The notes beneath the pieces are model-generated. The model saw only the letters and a list, made by a program, of their open reading frames with translations, had not been told where the DNA came from and did no database searches. A stretch of 64,000 nt of DNA from Streptantibioticus rubrisoli (GTDB lineage: Bacteria > Actinomycetota > Actinomycetes > Streptomycetales > Streptomycetaceae). Position numbers and translations under genes: made by a program. Position 1 is the first letter of the stretch; each line of letters opens with the position of its first letter. The stretch is taken from the NCBI RefSeq assembly GCF_024436055.1, contig NZ_JANFNH010000003.1:1-64000 (forward strand), written 5' to 3'. Shown in pieces: positions 28,592 to 37,500 of the stretch.

Positions 28592-30345
28592 TCGTCGGTT
28601 CCTTCCTGTCCACTGCCCGGTTCGCCCGCCCGCTGCCCTTCCGCGCTGATGGGGGCGCGCACGACGTGCGGGCTCAACTCGCCTGCGGCGATGTCCGGGT
28701 GGTGGAGATCGAAGGCGGGGGATTCAGAGCGGATGCGGGGAAGAGTGAGGAAGTTGTGTCGCGGCGGCGGGCAGGAGGTCGCCCATTCCAGGGAACGCCC
28801 GTAGCCCCACGGGTCGTCAACGCCCACGAACAGCGCGTACTTGGCGGTCTTCCATACGTTGTACAAGAAGGGCAGCGTGGATGCGCCGAGGATGAACGAG
28901 CCGATGGAGGAAACCGTGTTGAGAGTGGTGAAGCCATCGGCCGCCAGGTAGTCGGCGTAGCGGCGCGGCATGCCCACCACGCCCAACCAGTGCTGGACGA
29001 GGAAGGTGGTGTGGAAGCCGACGAACAGGGTCCAGAAGTGGAACTTGCCCAGGCGTTCATCGAGCATTTTCCCGGTGAACTTGGGCCACCAGAAATAGAA
29101 TCCGGCGAACATCGCGAAGACCACGGTGCCGAACACCACGTAGTGGAAATGGGCCACCACGAAGTACGAGTCGGAGACATGGAAGTCCAGCGGCGGCGCG
29201 GCCAGGATGATGCCGGTCAGACCACCGAACAGGAACGTCACGAGGAAGCCCGCCGCCCACAGCATCGGGGTCTCGAAGCTCAGCGACCCTTTCCACATCG
29301 TGCCGATCCAGTTGAAGAACTTCACACCGGTCGGCACCGCGATCAGGAACGTCATGAAGGAGAAGAACGGCAGCAGCACACCACCGGTGACGAACATGTG
29401 GTGCGCCCAAACGGAGGCGGACAGCCCCGCGATGGTGATGGTCGCGGCGACCAGGCCGATGTAGCCGAAGACCGGCTTGCGGGCGAACACCGGAATGATC
29501 TCGGTGATGATGCCGAAGAACGGCAACGCGATGATGTACACCTCGGGATGGCCGAAGAACCAGAACAGGTGCTGCCACAGCAGCGCACCGCCGTTGGCCG
29601 CGTCGAAGACATGCGCCCCGAACTTGCGGTCCGCCTCCAGCGCCAGCAGCGCCCCGGCCAGCAGGGGAAAGACCAGCACCACCAGCACCCCGGTCAGCAG
29701 CACGTTCCAGCAGAAGATCGGCATCCGGAACATCGTCATGCCGGGGGCACGCATGCAGATGATCGTGGTGATGAAGTTGACCGAACCGAGGATCGTGCCG
29801 AAGCCGGAGAAGGCCAGACCCATGATCCACATGTCCCCTCCCACCCCCGGGGAGTGAACCGCGTCGTTGAGCGGTGAGTACGCGAACCAACCGAAGTCGG
29901 CCGCGCCCTGCGGGGTGAGGAAGCCGCCGACCGCGATCAGCGAGCCGAACAGGTACAGCCAGTAGGCGAACATGTTCAGCCGGGGGAACGCCACGTCGGG
30001 CGCGCCGATCTGCAGCGGCATGATCCAGTTGGTGAAGCCCGCGAACAGCGGCGTCGCGAACATCAGCAGCATGATCGTGCCGTGCATCGTGAACGCCTGG
30101 TTGAACTGCTCGGTCGTCATGATCTGCAGACCGGGGCGGGCCAGCTCGGCGCGCATCAGCAGCGCCATGATGCCGCCGATGAGGAAGAACCCGAACGACG
30201 TCGCCAAGTACAGCGTGCCGATCGTCTTGTGGTCGGTGGTGGTCAGCCACTTCACGATCGCGTTGCCCGGCTGCTTTCGCCGTACCGGCGGCAGCACGGT
30301 GGCTCCGCCGACGGCAGCGCCGCTGGGCTCGTTGAGGATGCTCAC
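28588..30345 (-). CDS. ctaD: Cytochrome c oxidase subunit I
   Basis: Haem-copper oxidase subunit I, 585 residues, 12 predicted helices. The ligands are visible: [10 protein letters not shown] (low-spin haem), HPEVYI with the cross-linked His-Tyr pair, WAHHMF (CuB) and [10 protein letters not shown] (haem a3/low-spin). GTG at 30345 with GGGAG 7 bases upstream gives the usual actinobacterial N-terminus ([15 protein letters not shown]). It stands without ctaC, ctaE or ctaF, so it is a second copy using subunits encoded elsewhere. It lies beside the H2-oxidising hydrogenase locus, which could supply electrons through the quinone pool. Confidence 0.94.
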   Translation of the reverse strand: MSILNEPSGAAVGGATVLPPVRRKQPGNAIVKWLTTTDHKTIGTLYLATSFGFFLIGGIMALLMRAELARPGLQIMTTEQFNQAFTMHGTIMLLMFATPLFAGFTNWIMPLQIGAPDVAFPRLNMFAYWLYLFGSLIAVGGFLTPQGAADFGWFAYSPLNDAVHSPGVGGDMWIMGLAFSGFGTILGSVNFITTIICMRAPGMTMFRMPIFCWNVLLTGVLVVLVFPLLAGALLALEADRKFGAHVFDAANGGALLWQHLFWFFGHPEVYIIALPFFGIITEIIPVFARKPVFGYIGLVAATITIAGLSASVWAHHMFVTGGVLLPFFSFMTFLIAVPTGVKFFNWIGTMWKGSLSFETPMLWAAGFLVTFLFGGLTGIILAAPPLDFHVSDSYFVVAHFHYVVFGTVVFAMFAGFYFWWPKFTGKMLDERLGKFHFWTLFVGFHTTFLVQHWLGVVGMPRRYADYLAADGFTTLNTVSSIGSFILGASTLPFLYNVWKTAKYALFVGVDDPWGYGRSLEWATSCPPPRHNFLTLPRIRSESPAFDLHHPDIAAGELSPHVVRAPISAEGQRAGEPGSGQEGTDE

Positions 30346-30495
30346 TGCGCCACTCCCGGAACGCCATCCAGATGCTCGAATACCTGGGTCACCCTCCCAT
30401 TGCGAGCCATTCGGGTCAGGCCACCGAACCGCGTACGGCCGGGAAATGAGCCTTTCGGCCCACTCGTATGCCCGGAGCGCTCCCCGCGCGGGGCG

Positions 30496-30830
30496 GCGCT
30501 GAACCACTACAGCGTCCAGGTCGGCATCGGCCGCCACCTGATCCGTACGTTCAACGACGACTGGATCGTCAGCCTCACCGATCTCACGCCCGGGTCCGCA
30601 AGGCCGCGGCACTGATGCAAACCGGGCACGCCGCCCAAGCCCAGCGGCTGTTCCCCACGGAACGCGCCTACCCACTGTCCCGGGCACTGGAAGGCCTCCT
30701 TTCGCCGGACCGGTGCCCGGTTCAGGCTTCCGGCGGTCCGACGATCACTCAGACGCACCCAAAAACGCGCGATCGCGACGCGAGCGGTGTGATGGTGGGA
30801 AGGGAACGGGACGTGCGGCTGCCGGTGGCG
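30496..30830 (+). pseudogene. Possible unidentified gene remnant
   Basis: One frame reads [18 protein letters not shown] and [13 protein letters not shown] before a stop near 30615. The adjoining frame continues [35 protein letters not shown]. The two segments look like natural protein rather than antisense noise and would join after one frameshift near 30595. There is no start signal and I do not recognise a family. The rest of 30346-30930 shows only the ctaD leader and the SD of the next gene. Confidence 0.3.
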
Positions 30831-30930
30831 GTGGCTGGCGCACGCTACGGCAGAAGTGGGAATTCGCCCTGGTCCGGGAGAGAGCCGCGGTGGTTCACAC
30901 CTGCTTCCGGCAGATGTGACAGGAGACGAG

Positions 30931-32055
30931 ATGCTGAACGTCCCGGCAGCGATCGGGCCAGGTCCTGATACGAAGTCGGTGGAGCCGCGGTTCGGGCGAG
31001 TACGGCCGGTCGCGGACGCCGTTCTCTTCGAAGGGTACTTGCTCTACCCCTATCGCAAGTCCTCGCCGAAGAACCAGGTGCGGTGGCAGTTCGGCGTCCT
31101 CGCGCCGCGGTCCTGGGTCGAGGCGGACGGTCCGGTCGCACCGGGCGTCGCCGGGTCCGCTGAGTCCTGGTACCAGCAGACCGAGTGCCTGTTCCAAGCG
31201 GCGGCTGACGCGGTGCTGCACGTTCGGGTGCGTTATCTGCAACTTCAGCGCAAGCGTGTGGAGCGCAAGGCCAGCGACGGCCGGTATGTGCCGGTGGAGT
31301 CGCTGGAGGTCGCGGACGCGGTTCATCTCGCGTTCGACGAGGCGGTGCCACGGGAGACCGACATCGTGGCGCCGCTGTCCGACGTGCTCGCTGGTGGGCT
31401 CGCCTTCCAGGTCGGTGTGCCGGGTGGCGAAGAGACCGAGGTGCTCGCCGATGGCGTGGGGCGGGTGGTGCGGCAGCGGTACCCGGTCGTGGGTACGACC
31501 ACCGTGCGGGCCGAGCGGCTTGACGCGCCCTCGGCGACATACCGGCTCCGGGTACGGACGGAGAACACCGGGCAGTCGCCGCGCCGGGGCGCCTCGCGCG
31601 ACGAGGCACTGCGCCATGCGCTGATCGCCACGCACACCTTCATCGGCGGCGACCGGCTGGAGTTCTGGTCGCTGACCGATCCACCCGAGTGGGCCCAGGC
31701 CCACGCCCAGGGGTGCGCGAACGTGCACACCTTCCCCGTCCTGGCCGGGGACCCGGGAACTCGTGATCTCGTGCTGTCGTCGCCGATCATCCTGCCTGAC
31801 CACCCGCAGGTCGCTCCGGAGAGCCCGGGCGACCTGCACGACGCCGCGGAGATCGACGAGATCCTCACGTTGCGCACCCTCCTGTTGACCGACGAGGAGA
31901 AGCGCGAGGCGCGTGCCACCGACGCCCGTGCCGCGGAGATCCTCGACCGAACCGAGGCCATGCCGCCGGAGGTCTTCGCCCGACTGCACGGCGCGATCCG
32001 GTCCCTGCAGCCCAGGAAGCCCTCCGGGCGGCCCGACGCCGTTCCGCCGCGGTGA
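30931..32055 (+). CDS. Conserved protein of the group 1h hydrogenase locus
   Basis: Soluble protein of 374 residues with no signal peptide or membrane segment and no motif I can tie to a catalytic family. It has a beta-rich N-terminal part (VLFEGYLLYPYRKSSPKNQ, WQFGVLAPRSWVEAD) and an acidic helical C-terminus (LTDEEKREARATDARAAEILD). AGGAGA (30921-30926) precedes the ATG. It is the first gene of the rightward hydrogenase operon, 14 bp before a hemerythrin gene, and proteins of this kind recur in actinobacterial group 1h loci. A role in cofactor insertion or complex assembly is inferred from position only. Confidence 0.75.
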   Translation: MLNVPAAIGPGPDTKSVEPRFGRVRPVADAVLFEGYLLYPYRKSSPKNQVRWQFGVLAPRSWVEADGPVAPGVAGSAESWYQQTECLFQAAADAVLHVRVRYLQLQRKRVERKASDGRYVPVESLEVADAVHLAFDEAVPRETDIVAPLSDVLAGGLAFQVGVPGGEETEVLADGVGRVVRQRYPVVGTTTVRAERLDAPSATYRLRVRTENTGQSPRRGASRDEALRHALIATHTFIGGDRLEFWSLTDPPEWAQAHAQGCANVHTFPVLAGDPGTRDLVLSSPIILPDHPQVAPESPGDLHDAAEIDEILTLRTLLLTDEEKREARATDARAAEILDRTEAMPPEVFARLHGAIRSLQPRKPSGRPDAVPPR

Positions 32056-32069
32056 CGAGGAGAGGCGCG

Positions 32070-32618
32070 ATGGACGCCATCGAGTTGTTGAAGCACGACC
32101 ACCGGATGGTCGAGCAACTGTTCCGTGACTACCACGCCGCAGGGTCCGACGCCCAGCGCCGCGGTGTGGTCGAGGTCCTCATCCGCGAGCTGTCCAAGCA
32201 CGCGGCGCTTGAGGAACTGATGGTCTATCCGCTGGCGAAGAAGGTGCTGCCCGACGGTCCGGACGAGGTCGCCCGGCACCTCGCCGAGCACACGAGCGTC
32301 AAGAAGACCCTGCTGGGCCTGGACAAGCTCTCGGCCAAAGGCGACGGCCAGGCGGACGCGCTGATGGCGGAGTTGCAGCGAGAGATCGAGGAACACGTGC
32401 GGGAGGAGGAACGGGTGCTGATGCCGAAGCTGCGTGCGGCGGTCGACCAGCAGACCCTCGCCGAACTGGGGCAGGCGCTCGACAACGCCAAGCAGACCGC
32501 GCCCACCCGGCCGCACCCGAACGCGCCGGACGAGCCGCCCGCGCTTGCGCTCGCGGGCCCGGTGGCCGCCATCTACGACCGGTTCCGTGACCGGCTGCAA
32601 GGAAGGCCGAGGACATGA
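32070..32618 (+). CDS. Hemerythrin HHE-domain protein (copy 1)
   Basis: Protein of 182 residues with an HHE helical bundle. Candidate di-iron ligands are in LLKHDHRMVEQLF, LSKHAALEELMVYPLA, HLAEHTSVKK and IEEHVREEERVLMPKL. The tail is proline-rich (APTRPHPNAPDEPP) and almost the same as that of copy 2 at 37903, so the two are paralogues bracketing the hydrogenase genes. Its stop overlaps the hydrogenase small subunit start (ATGA). O2 or NO binding near an H2-scavenging, O2-exposed enzyme is a reasonable inference. Confidence 0.92.
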   Translation: MDAIELLKHDHRMVEQLFRDYHAAGSDAQRRGVVEVLIRELSKHAALEELMVYPLAKKVLPDGPDEVARHLAEHTSVKKTLLGLDKLSAKGDGQADALMAELQREIEEHVREEERVLMPKLRAAVDQQTLAELGQALDNAKQTAPTRPHPNAPDEPPALALAGPVAAIYDRFRDRLQGRPRT

Positions 32619-33703
32619 CCATGGAAAGCGACATGCGAGAAGCCAGCCAGCAGCCCGCGAGTGCGGGCGAAAGGCGCGGTTTCGACGAGATCGACATCCT
32701 GTGGATCTCGGAGGGGATGAGCTGCGACGGCGACACCGTTTCGATGACCGCGTCGGGGCAACCGGCGATCGAGGACGTCGTGTTGGGGCTCATCCCCGGC
32801 CTGCCGAAGGTGAACCTCCACAACAAGGTGCTCTCGCCCAGCGAGGGCGGCGAGGACTTCCTCGCCCCCTTCCGGGCCGCGGCGCGTGGCGAGCTGAGCC
32901 CGTTCATCCTGGTCATCGAGGGCTCGATCCCCAACCAGAACATCATCCAGGGCGACGGGTACTGGACATCGTTCGGCAACGACCCGGACACCGGCGAGCC
33001 GCTCACCCTCAACTGGTGGATCGACCAGCTTGCCCCGAAGGCATGGGCGGTCGTCGCCGCAGGCACCTGCGCGACCTACGGCGGGATCCACGCCATGGCC
33101 GGCAATCCCACCGGCTCCATGGGACTGGCCGACTACCTCGGCTGGGACTTCAAGTCCCAAGGCGCACTGCCCATCGTCAACGTTCCCGGCTGCCCGATCC
33201 AGCCGGAGAACTTCATGGAGACCCTGACCTGGGTCCTCTACCACGCCGCGGGTTCGGCACCACCCCCACCGCTCGACCACATGCTGCGGCCGCAGTGGCT
33301 GTTCGGGAAGACGGTGCACGAGGGCTGCGACCGCGCCGCCTACTACGAGCAGGGCGACTTCGGCAGGGACTACAACTCACCCAAGTGCCAGGTGAAGGTG
33401 GGCTGTTGGGGGCCGGTGGTCAACTGCAACGTGCCCAAGCGCGGTTGGATGTCCGGTATCGGTGGCTGCCCGAACGTCGGCGGTATCTGCATCGGTTGCA
33501 CCATGCCGGGCTTCCCGGACGCCTTCATGCCGTTCATGGACGAACCAGCCGGCGGCAGCCTGTCCTCGATGCTCATCAAACCGTACGGGGCGTTCGTCAG
33601 GCGCCTGCGCGGCATCACCAACATGGCCGTGAACCGGGAGCCGAAGTGGCACCACAACCGGGCCGAGCTGACCAGCGGATACGACCCCAACTGGCGCTCC
33701 TGA
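32615..33703 (+). CDS. hhyS: [NiFe]-hydrogenase small subunit, group 1h
   Basis: Electron-transfer subunit of 362 residues that carries three Fe-S clusters. The N-terminal proximal-cluster motif, normally CxxC, reads SEGMSCDGDTV (C37, D40), the Asp-for-Cys change known from the O2-insensitive actinobacterial group 1h enzymes. Other ligands are in AAGTCATYGG, VPGCPIQPENF, HEGCDRAAYYEQGDF and the run of cysteines around GCWGPVVNCN and GGCPNVGGICIGC. No Tat signal is present, as expected for this group. It oxidises H2 at trace levels with the large subunit 68 bp downstream, likely in stationary or sporulating cells. Confidence 0.95.
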   Translation: MTMESDMREASQQPASAGERRGFDEIDILWISEGMSCDGDTVSMTASGQPAIEDVVLGLIPGLPKVNLHNKVLSPSEGGEDFLAPFRAAARGELSPFILVIEGSIPNQNIIQGDGYWTSFGNDPDTGEPLTLNWWIDQLAPKAWAVVAAGTCATYGGIHAMAGNPTGSMGLADYLGWDFKSQGALPIVNVPGCPIQPENFMETLTWVLYHAAGSAPPPPLDHMLRPQWLFGKTVHEGCDRAAYYEQGDFGRDYNSPKCQVKVGCWGPVVNCNVPKRGWMSGIGGCPNVGGICIGCTMPGFPDAFMPFMDEPAGGSLSSMLIKPYGAFVRRLRGITNMAVNREPKWHHNRAELTSGYDPNWRS

Positions 33704-33771
33704 CACCCGGATCCCGAGGCCCAAGCACCGTTCGAACCGCCCACCCTCCAGTGAGATTGAGGTAGCAAGTC

Positions 33772-35574
33772 ATGACAACCACCGAGGACCGCTCCCAGGC
33801 GGGGGAGCGCAAGCCCGCACAGATCGTGGACATGTCGTGGGATCCGATCACCCGCATCATCGGCAACCTCGGCATCTACACCAAGGTCGACTTCGCCAAC
33901 CGCGAGGTGGTCGAGTGCCACAGCACCTCGTCGCTGTTCCGGGGCTACTCGGTGTTCATGAGGGGCAAGGATCCGCGCGACGCCGGTTTCATCACCAGCC
34001 GCATCTGCGGCATCTGCGGCGACAACCACACCACCTGCTCGAACTACGCCCAGCAGATGGCCTATGGCATCAAACCGCCGCCGCTCGCCGAAGCCATCGT
34101 CAATCTCGGCGAGGCGGCGGAGTACATGTTCGACCACACCATCTTCCAGGACAACATGGTGTTCGTCGACTTCTGCGAGGCGATGGTCAAGGCGACCAAC
34201 CCGGGCGTGCTGGCCAAGGCTGAGCGGACCGAAGCCCCGGGCGCGGCTGTCCACGGCTACCGAACCATCGCCGACATCATGCGGGCCTTCAATCCGTTCG
34301 AGGGCGAGGTGTACAAACAGGCGCTGAAGGTCAGCCGCGTCACACGCGAGATGTTCTGCACGATGGAGGGCCGCCACGTCCACCCCTCGACCCTGTATCC
34401 CGGTGGGGTGGGCACCATGCCGGAGCCGACCACGTTCACCGACTACCTCACCCGGCTGGTGAGGGTGCTCGACTTCATCAAGCAGTCGGTGGCGATGAAC
34501 GACGACGTCTTCGACTTCTTCTACGAGGCGCTGCCCGGCTACGAGGAGGTGGGGCGCCGCCGGATCATGCTCGGCTGCTGGGGTGCCTGGCAGGACTCGA
34601 ACTTCTGCGACTACCGCTACGAGTCGATGGGCGACTGGGGCAGGCAGATGTTCGTCACGCCCGGCATCGTCGTGGACGGCGGCCTGGTCACCAACAACCT
34701 GGTGGACATCAACCTCGGAATGCGGATCCTGCTCGGCAGCTCCTACTACGAGGACTGGGCCGACCGGGAGCCGTTCGTCACCCACGACCCGCTGGGCAAC
34801 CTGGTCGACATGCGCCATCCATGGAACCAGACCACCGTCCCCGTACCGCAGAAGCGCGACCTGGACGGCGGCAACTACAGCTGGGTGATGAGTCCGCGCT
34901 GGTACGACAAGAACGCCGACCAGCACCTGGCGCTGGACACCGGCGGAGGCCCGCTGGCGCGCCTGTGGTCGACCGCGCTGAACGGGCTGGTCGACACCCC
35001 CTATGTCAAAGCCACCGGTCACAGCGTGCAGATCTCGCTGCCCAAGAGCGAAAAGCTGCCGGAGATGACGCTGGAGTGGAAGATCCCCAAGTGGAGCAAC
35101 ACACTTGAGCGCGACCGGGCGCGACCGTACTTCGTCGCGTACTCCGCGGCGATGGCCTTCTTCTTCATCGAGCGGGCCATGTCGATGGTGCGCGCCGGTG
35201 ACATGAAGACCTTCGAGAACTTCGACGTCCCCGACGAGGCCATCGGCTGCGGATTCCACGAAGCCGTGCGCGGCGTGCTCTCGCACCACCTGGTGATCAG
35301 GGACAAGAAGATCGCCAACTACCACCCGTACCCGCCCACGCCGTGGAACGCCAGCCCGCGCGACAGCTACGGCACCCCCGGCCCCTACGAGGACGCCGTC
35401 CAGGGGCAGCCGATCTTCGAGGAGAACGGCCCGGATGACTTCAAGGGCGTCGACATCATGCGCACCGTACGGAGCTTCGACCCCTGCCTGCCCTGCGGGG
35501 TGCACATGTACCTCGGCAAGGGCAAGGAACTGACCAGGACCCACACGCCGACCTACGGAGCCTCCCATGACTGA
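33772..35574 (+). CDS. hhyL: [NiFe]-hydrogenase large subunit, group 1h
   Basis: Catalytic subunit of 600 residues. The Ni-Fe site cysteines are in the L1 motif RICGICGDNHTT (C79, C82) and the L2 motif DPCLPCGVH (C572, C575), with the usual histidine at 578. Twenty-two residues follow the histidine, the peptide normally removed by a maturation endopeptidase after nickel insertion. Its stop overlaps the next gene by 8 bp. No hyp maturation gene and no maturation protease lie anywhere in the window, so activation depends on genes elsewhere or is lost. Confidence 0.96.
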   Translation: MTTTEDRSQAGERKPAQIVDMSWDPITRIIGNLGIYTKVDFANREVVECHSTSSLFRGYSVFMRGKDPRDAGFITSRICGICGDNHTTCSNYAQQMAYGIKPPPLAEAIVNLGEAAEYMFDHTIFQDNMVFVDFCEAMVKATNPGVLAKAERTEAPGAAVHGYRTIADIMRAFNPFEGEVYKQALKVSRVTREMFCTMEGRHVHPSTLYPGGVGTMPEPTTFTDYLTRLVRVLDFIKQSVAMNDDVFDFFYEALPGYEEVGRRRIMLGCWGAWQDSNFCDYRYESMGDWGRQMFVTPGIVVDGGLVTNNLVDINLGMRILLGSSYYEDWADREPFVTHDPLGNLVDMRHPWNQTTVPVPQKRDLDGGNYSWVMSPRWYDKNADQHLALDTGGGPLARLWSTALNGLVDTPYVKATGHSVQISLPKSEKLPEMTLEWKIPKWSNTLERDRARPYFVAYSAAMAFFFIERAMSMVRAGDMKTFENFDVPDEAIGCGFHEAVRGVLSHHLVIRDKKIANYHPYPPTPWNASPRDSYGTPGPYEDAVQGQPIFEENGPDDFKGVDIMRTVRSFDPCLPCGVHMYLGKGKELTRTHTPTYGASHD

Positions 35575-36118
35575 CGCCCGGCGCCTCGACGGCCCGGCGG
35601 TGGAGCAGCGGCTGGCCCGGATCGACGAACTCCTGGGTCGGGTGGAGGACGTACCGGGACCGACGTCGCAGGCGGCGATCGCGGCCGTCCAGGCACTGAC
35701 CGAGGTGTACGGCGAGGCGCTCGCCCGGGTGCAGGACATCGTCGGCCCGCGGCTGGCCGCCGCGCTCGCCGACGACGAACTCCTCTCCCACCTGTTGGTC
35801 CTGCACGAGATCCACCCCGACCCCCTCGAACGCAGGGTCGCCCGCGCGCTGGAGGACATCCGGCCCGCCGTACGGGACCGCGGCGGCGAGGTGGAACTCG
35901 CCGGGGTCGCCGACGGGGTCGCCACCGTACGGCTGGCCCTCAAGGGCTGCGACTCCTCCTCGGCCACCGTCGAGAAGGCCGTTCGCGAAGCCGTGCTGGC
36001 CGTGGGGCCCGAGTTGTCGGAGGTCCGGCGCGAGGCGGCGGGCGACCGTGCCTTCGTGCCCCTCGACGCCCTCGCCCAGCGGCCGGTGGCCTCGTCCGCG
36101 TCCGGCGGCCCGGCATGA
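35567..36118 (+). CDS. NifU-like C-terminal-domain protein of the hydrogenase locus
   Basis: Protein of 183 residues. A helical N-terminal half (QAAIAAVQALTEVYGEALA) precedes a NifU C-terminal-like domain (LERRVARALEDIRPAVRD, VATVRLALKGCDSSSATVEK). Classical NifU domains hold a CxxC pair for a transient Fe-S cluster; here only one cysteine remains (GCDSSS), so it may need a partner or have another role. It overlaps both hhyL and the following gene, so it is made in step with the hydrogenase, probably for Fe-S assembly or delivery. Confidence 0.8.
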   Translation: MTDARRLDGPAVEQRLARIDELLGRVEDVPGPTSQAAIAAVQALTEVYGEALARVQDIVGPRLAAALADDELLSHLLVLHEIHPDPLERRVARALEDIRPAVRDRGGEVELAGVADGVATVRLALKGCDSSSATVEKAVREAVLAVGPELSEVRREAAGDRAFVPLDALAQRPVASSASGGPA

Positions 36119-36705
36119 CCTCCGGCACGCTCGAACGCCTCACCCGCCAGGCCCGCGCCCGGTGGACCGAGACCGAGGAACGCTGTGACCTGTGCGGCGA
36201 AACGCTACCGGCCGACCACCGGCACATGTTCGACACCGACCGCGCGGAAGTGCTGTGCGCCTGCCGGGCGTGCTCTGTGCTCTTCGTTCAGGACGCGGCC
36301 AGCAAGGGGCACTACCGGCTGGTACCGCGACGGCGGATCCGGCTCGCCCCGGTATCCACCAAACCGCTGGGCGTCCCGGTCGGCCTGGCGTTCTTCGTAC
36401 CCCGCGGCGACGGCACCGTGCTCGCGCACTATCCGAGCCCGGCCGGGGCCACCCGGTGGGAGGTCGACCCAAGCGCCTGGCAGGAGGTCGTCGGCAGTCG
36501 CCCCGAGCTGGATACGCTGGTGGCAGACGTGGAAGCACTGCTGGTCAACACCGCGCGCGGACAACAACACCACTGGATCGTTCCCGTCGACGACTGCCAT
36601 CGGATGGTCGCGGTCGTACGCCGGGAGTGGCGCGGCCTGTCCGGCGGCAGCCGGGTGTGGCCCGCGATCGAACAGTTCTTCACCGAACTTACCGAACAGC
36701 AGTGA
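36115..36705 (+). CDS. DUF5947-like metal-binding protein of the hydrogenase locus
   Basis: Protein of 196 residues whose first 55 residues contain a compact set of metal ligands: C24xxC27, H35, H37, C48, C50 and C53 (CDLCGE, DHRHMFD, LCACRACSVLF). This resembles a zinc or rubredoxin-like knuckle. The remainder is a globular domain with several tryptophans. It overlaps the NifU-like gene by four bases (ATGA) and is followed within 12 bp by a 68-residue gene. I assign it to the hydrogenase-associated DUF5947 family from memory. An electron-carrier or maturation role is possible. Confidence 0.75.
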   Translation: MTSGTLERLTRQARARWTETEERCDLCGETLPADHRHMFDTDRAEVLCACRACSVLFVQDAASKGHYRLVPRRRIRLAPVSTKPLGVPVGLAFFVPRGDGTVLAHYPSPAGATRWEVDPSAWQEVVGSRPELDTLVADVEALLVNTARGQQHHWIVPVDDCHRMVAVVRREWRGLSGGSRVWPAIEQFFTELTEQQ

Positions 36706-36716
36706 GGAGGAGTGAG

Positions 36717-36923
36717 ATGGGGAACATCCGCGTAGGAAAGCCCGACGTCAAAACCGACACCCCGACGAGCGTCTTCGGAACCCACCGCGGCAACGAAGCG
36801 CCGTACAAGAGGCAGCCCGGACTCCACAAGGACGGCACCGCCGACGCTCGGCGCTCCACCGGGATCCACTGGAAGAAGCACAACGCGATCATGGAGATCA
36901 TGCCGAACCTCCCGCCCGGCTGA
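36717..36923 (+). CDS. 68-residue conserved hydrogenase-locus peptide
   Basis: Small basic, hydrophilic protein (MGNIRVGKPDVKTDTPT; later DARRSTGIHWKKHNAI; ends EIMPNLPPG). AGGAGGAG lies just upstream of the ATG. No membrane helix or cysteine. Proteins with the same DG..DARRSTGI.. pattern occur with group 1h hydrogenases; a structural or assembly role is inferred from position only. Confidence 0.75.
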   Translation: MGNIRVGKPDVKTDTPTSVFGTHRGNEAPYKRQPGLHKDGTADARRSTGIHWKKHNAIMEIMPNLPPG

Positions 36924-36977
36924 AAGAGGAGGACCACATTCCGTGGAACGTCGAGCGGCAGGAAAGGAGGGTGAACG

Positions 36978-37127
36978 ATGACGGCCAAGCGAGTACTGAT
37001 CGCCCAAGCCGTGCTGGCCGGAGCGGCCGCGCTGGTGATCCTCGCCAAGGAGTTCCCAGGGCTCGTCCGCGAAGTCAGGATCTGGCGGATGGCAGATCTC
37101 AAGTCCGGTTCCAGGCACCCGAGTTAG
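36978..37127 (+). CDS. 49-residue single-span membrane protein (DUF6893-like)
   Basis: Very small protein: a short basic start (MTAKRV), one hydrophobic helix (LIAQAVLAGAAALVILA), then KEFPGLVREVRIWRM and a polar tail. A strong SD, AGGAGG at 36965-36970, is 7 bases from the ATG. It closes the hydrogenase operon and may anchor the otherwise soluble hydrogenase to the membrane. The similarity to the DUF6893 family is from memory. Confidence 0.75.
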   Translation: MTAKRVLIAQAVLAGAAALVILAKEFPGLVREVRIWRMADLKSGSRHPS

Positions 37128-37343
37128 GGCCCGCTTCGTCGGCTTGTCGCGCCCCCCTTCCCAGTGGCCAGCGTCACACCCGGGCCACGCCCGGGTGCGG
37201 CGCTGGCCCGTTCAAGATGCGGGTGCGGCAGGCCAAGCGGACCCTGAGGCCATGGAGCGAAAGGCCGCCCCTCCGCATGGTTCGGCCCCGTTCGCAGACA
37301 CCAGTTGTGGCGCGCTGGACCGCCCGCGGGAGGATCGTCCAAC
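37128..37343. other. Spacer at the right end of the hydrogenase operon
   Basis: About 215 bp after the 49-residue gene. GTCACACCCGGGCCACGCCCGGGTG around 37173-37198 contains a CACCCGGG/CCCGGGTG pair that can form a hairpin and could end the hydrogenase transcript. I see no gene. Confidence 0.45.
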
Positions 37344-37500
37344 GTGACCACACCGGTCCTGATCACCGGTTGGTTCAGCTTTCATGATGGTGAGGCGACC
37401 GCGGGGGACGTGCTCGCCGCCGAGCACGTCCAGGCGGCGCTGGCCGCGGCCGGTGTCGCCCATGACACCGCGTGGTCGGAGATCTTCCGGGGGGATGGGA
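37344..37500 (+). pseudogene. N-terminal stub of a pyruvyltransferase-like gene
   Basis: GTG at 37344 with GGGAGG 10 bases upstream opens a natural-looking start: TTPVLITGWFSFHDGEATAG, DVLAAEHVQAALAAAGV, AHDTAWSEIFRGDG. This resembles the N-terminus of polysaccharide pyruvyltransferase-family proteins (GWFSF..GEATAGD). After about 50 residues the frame turns into the antisense of a leftward folP-like remnant, so the gene is cut at about 37495. Family assignment is from memory. Confidence 0.5.

Noticed and set aside
33370-35967. Long leftward frame of 865 codons opposite the hydrogenase genes
   Set aside because: Antisense of hhyL/hhyS, whose metal-binding motifs are intact; no SD or domain in the leftward frame.
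36978-37127. Considered as a toxin-antitoxin type I small membrane toxin
   Set aside because: Position at the end of the hydrogenase operon, strong SD and resemblance to hydrogenase-locus small proteins fit better; no antisense RNA promoter seen.
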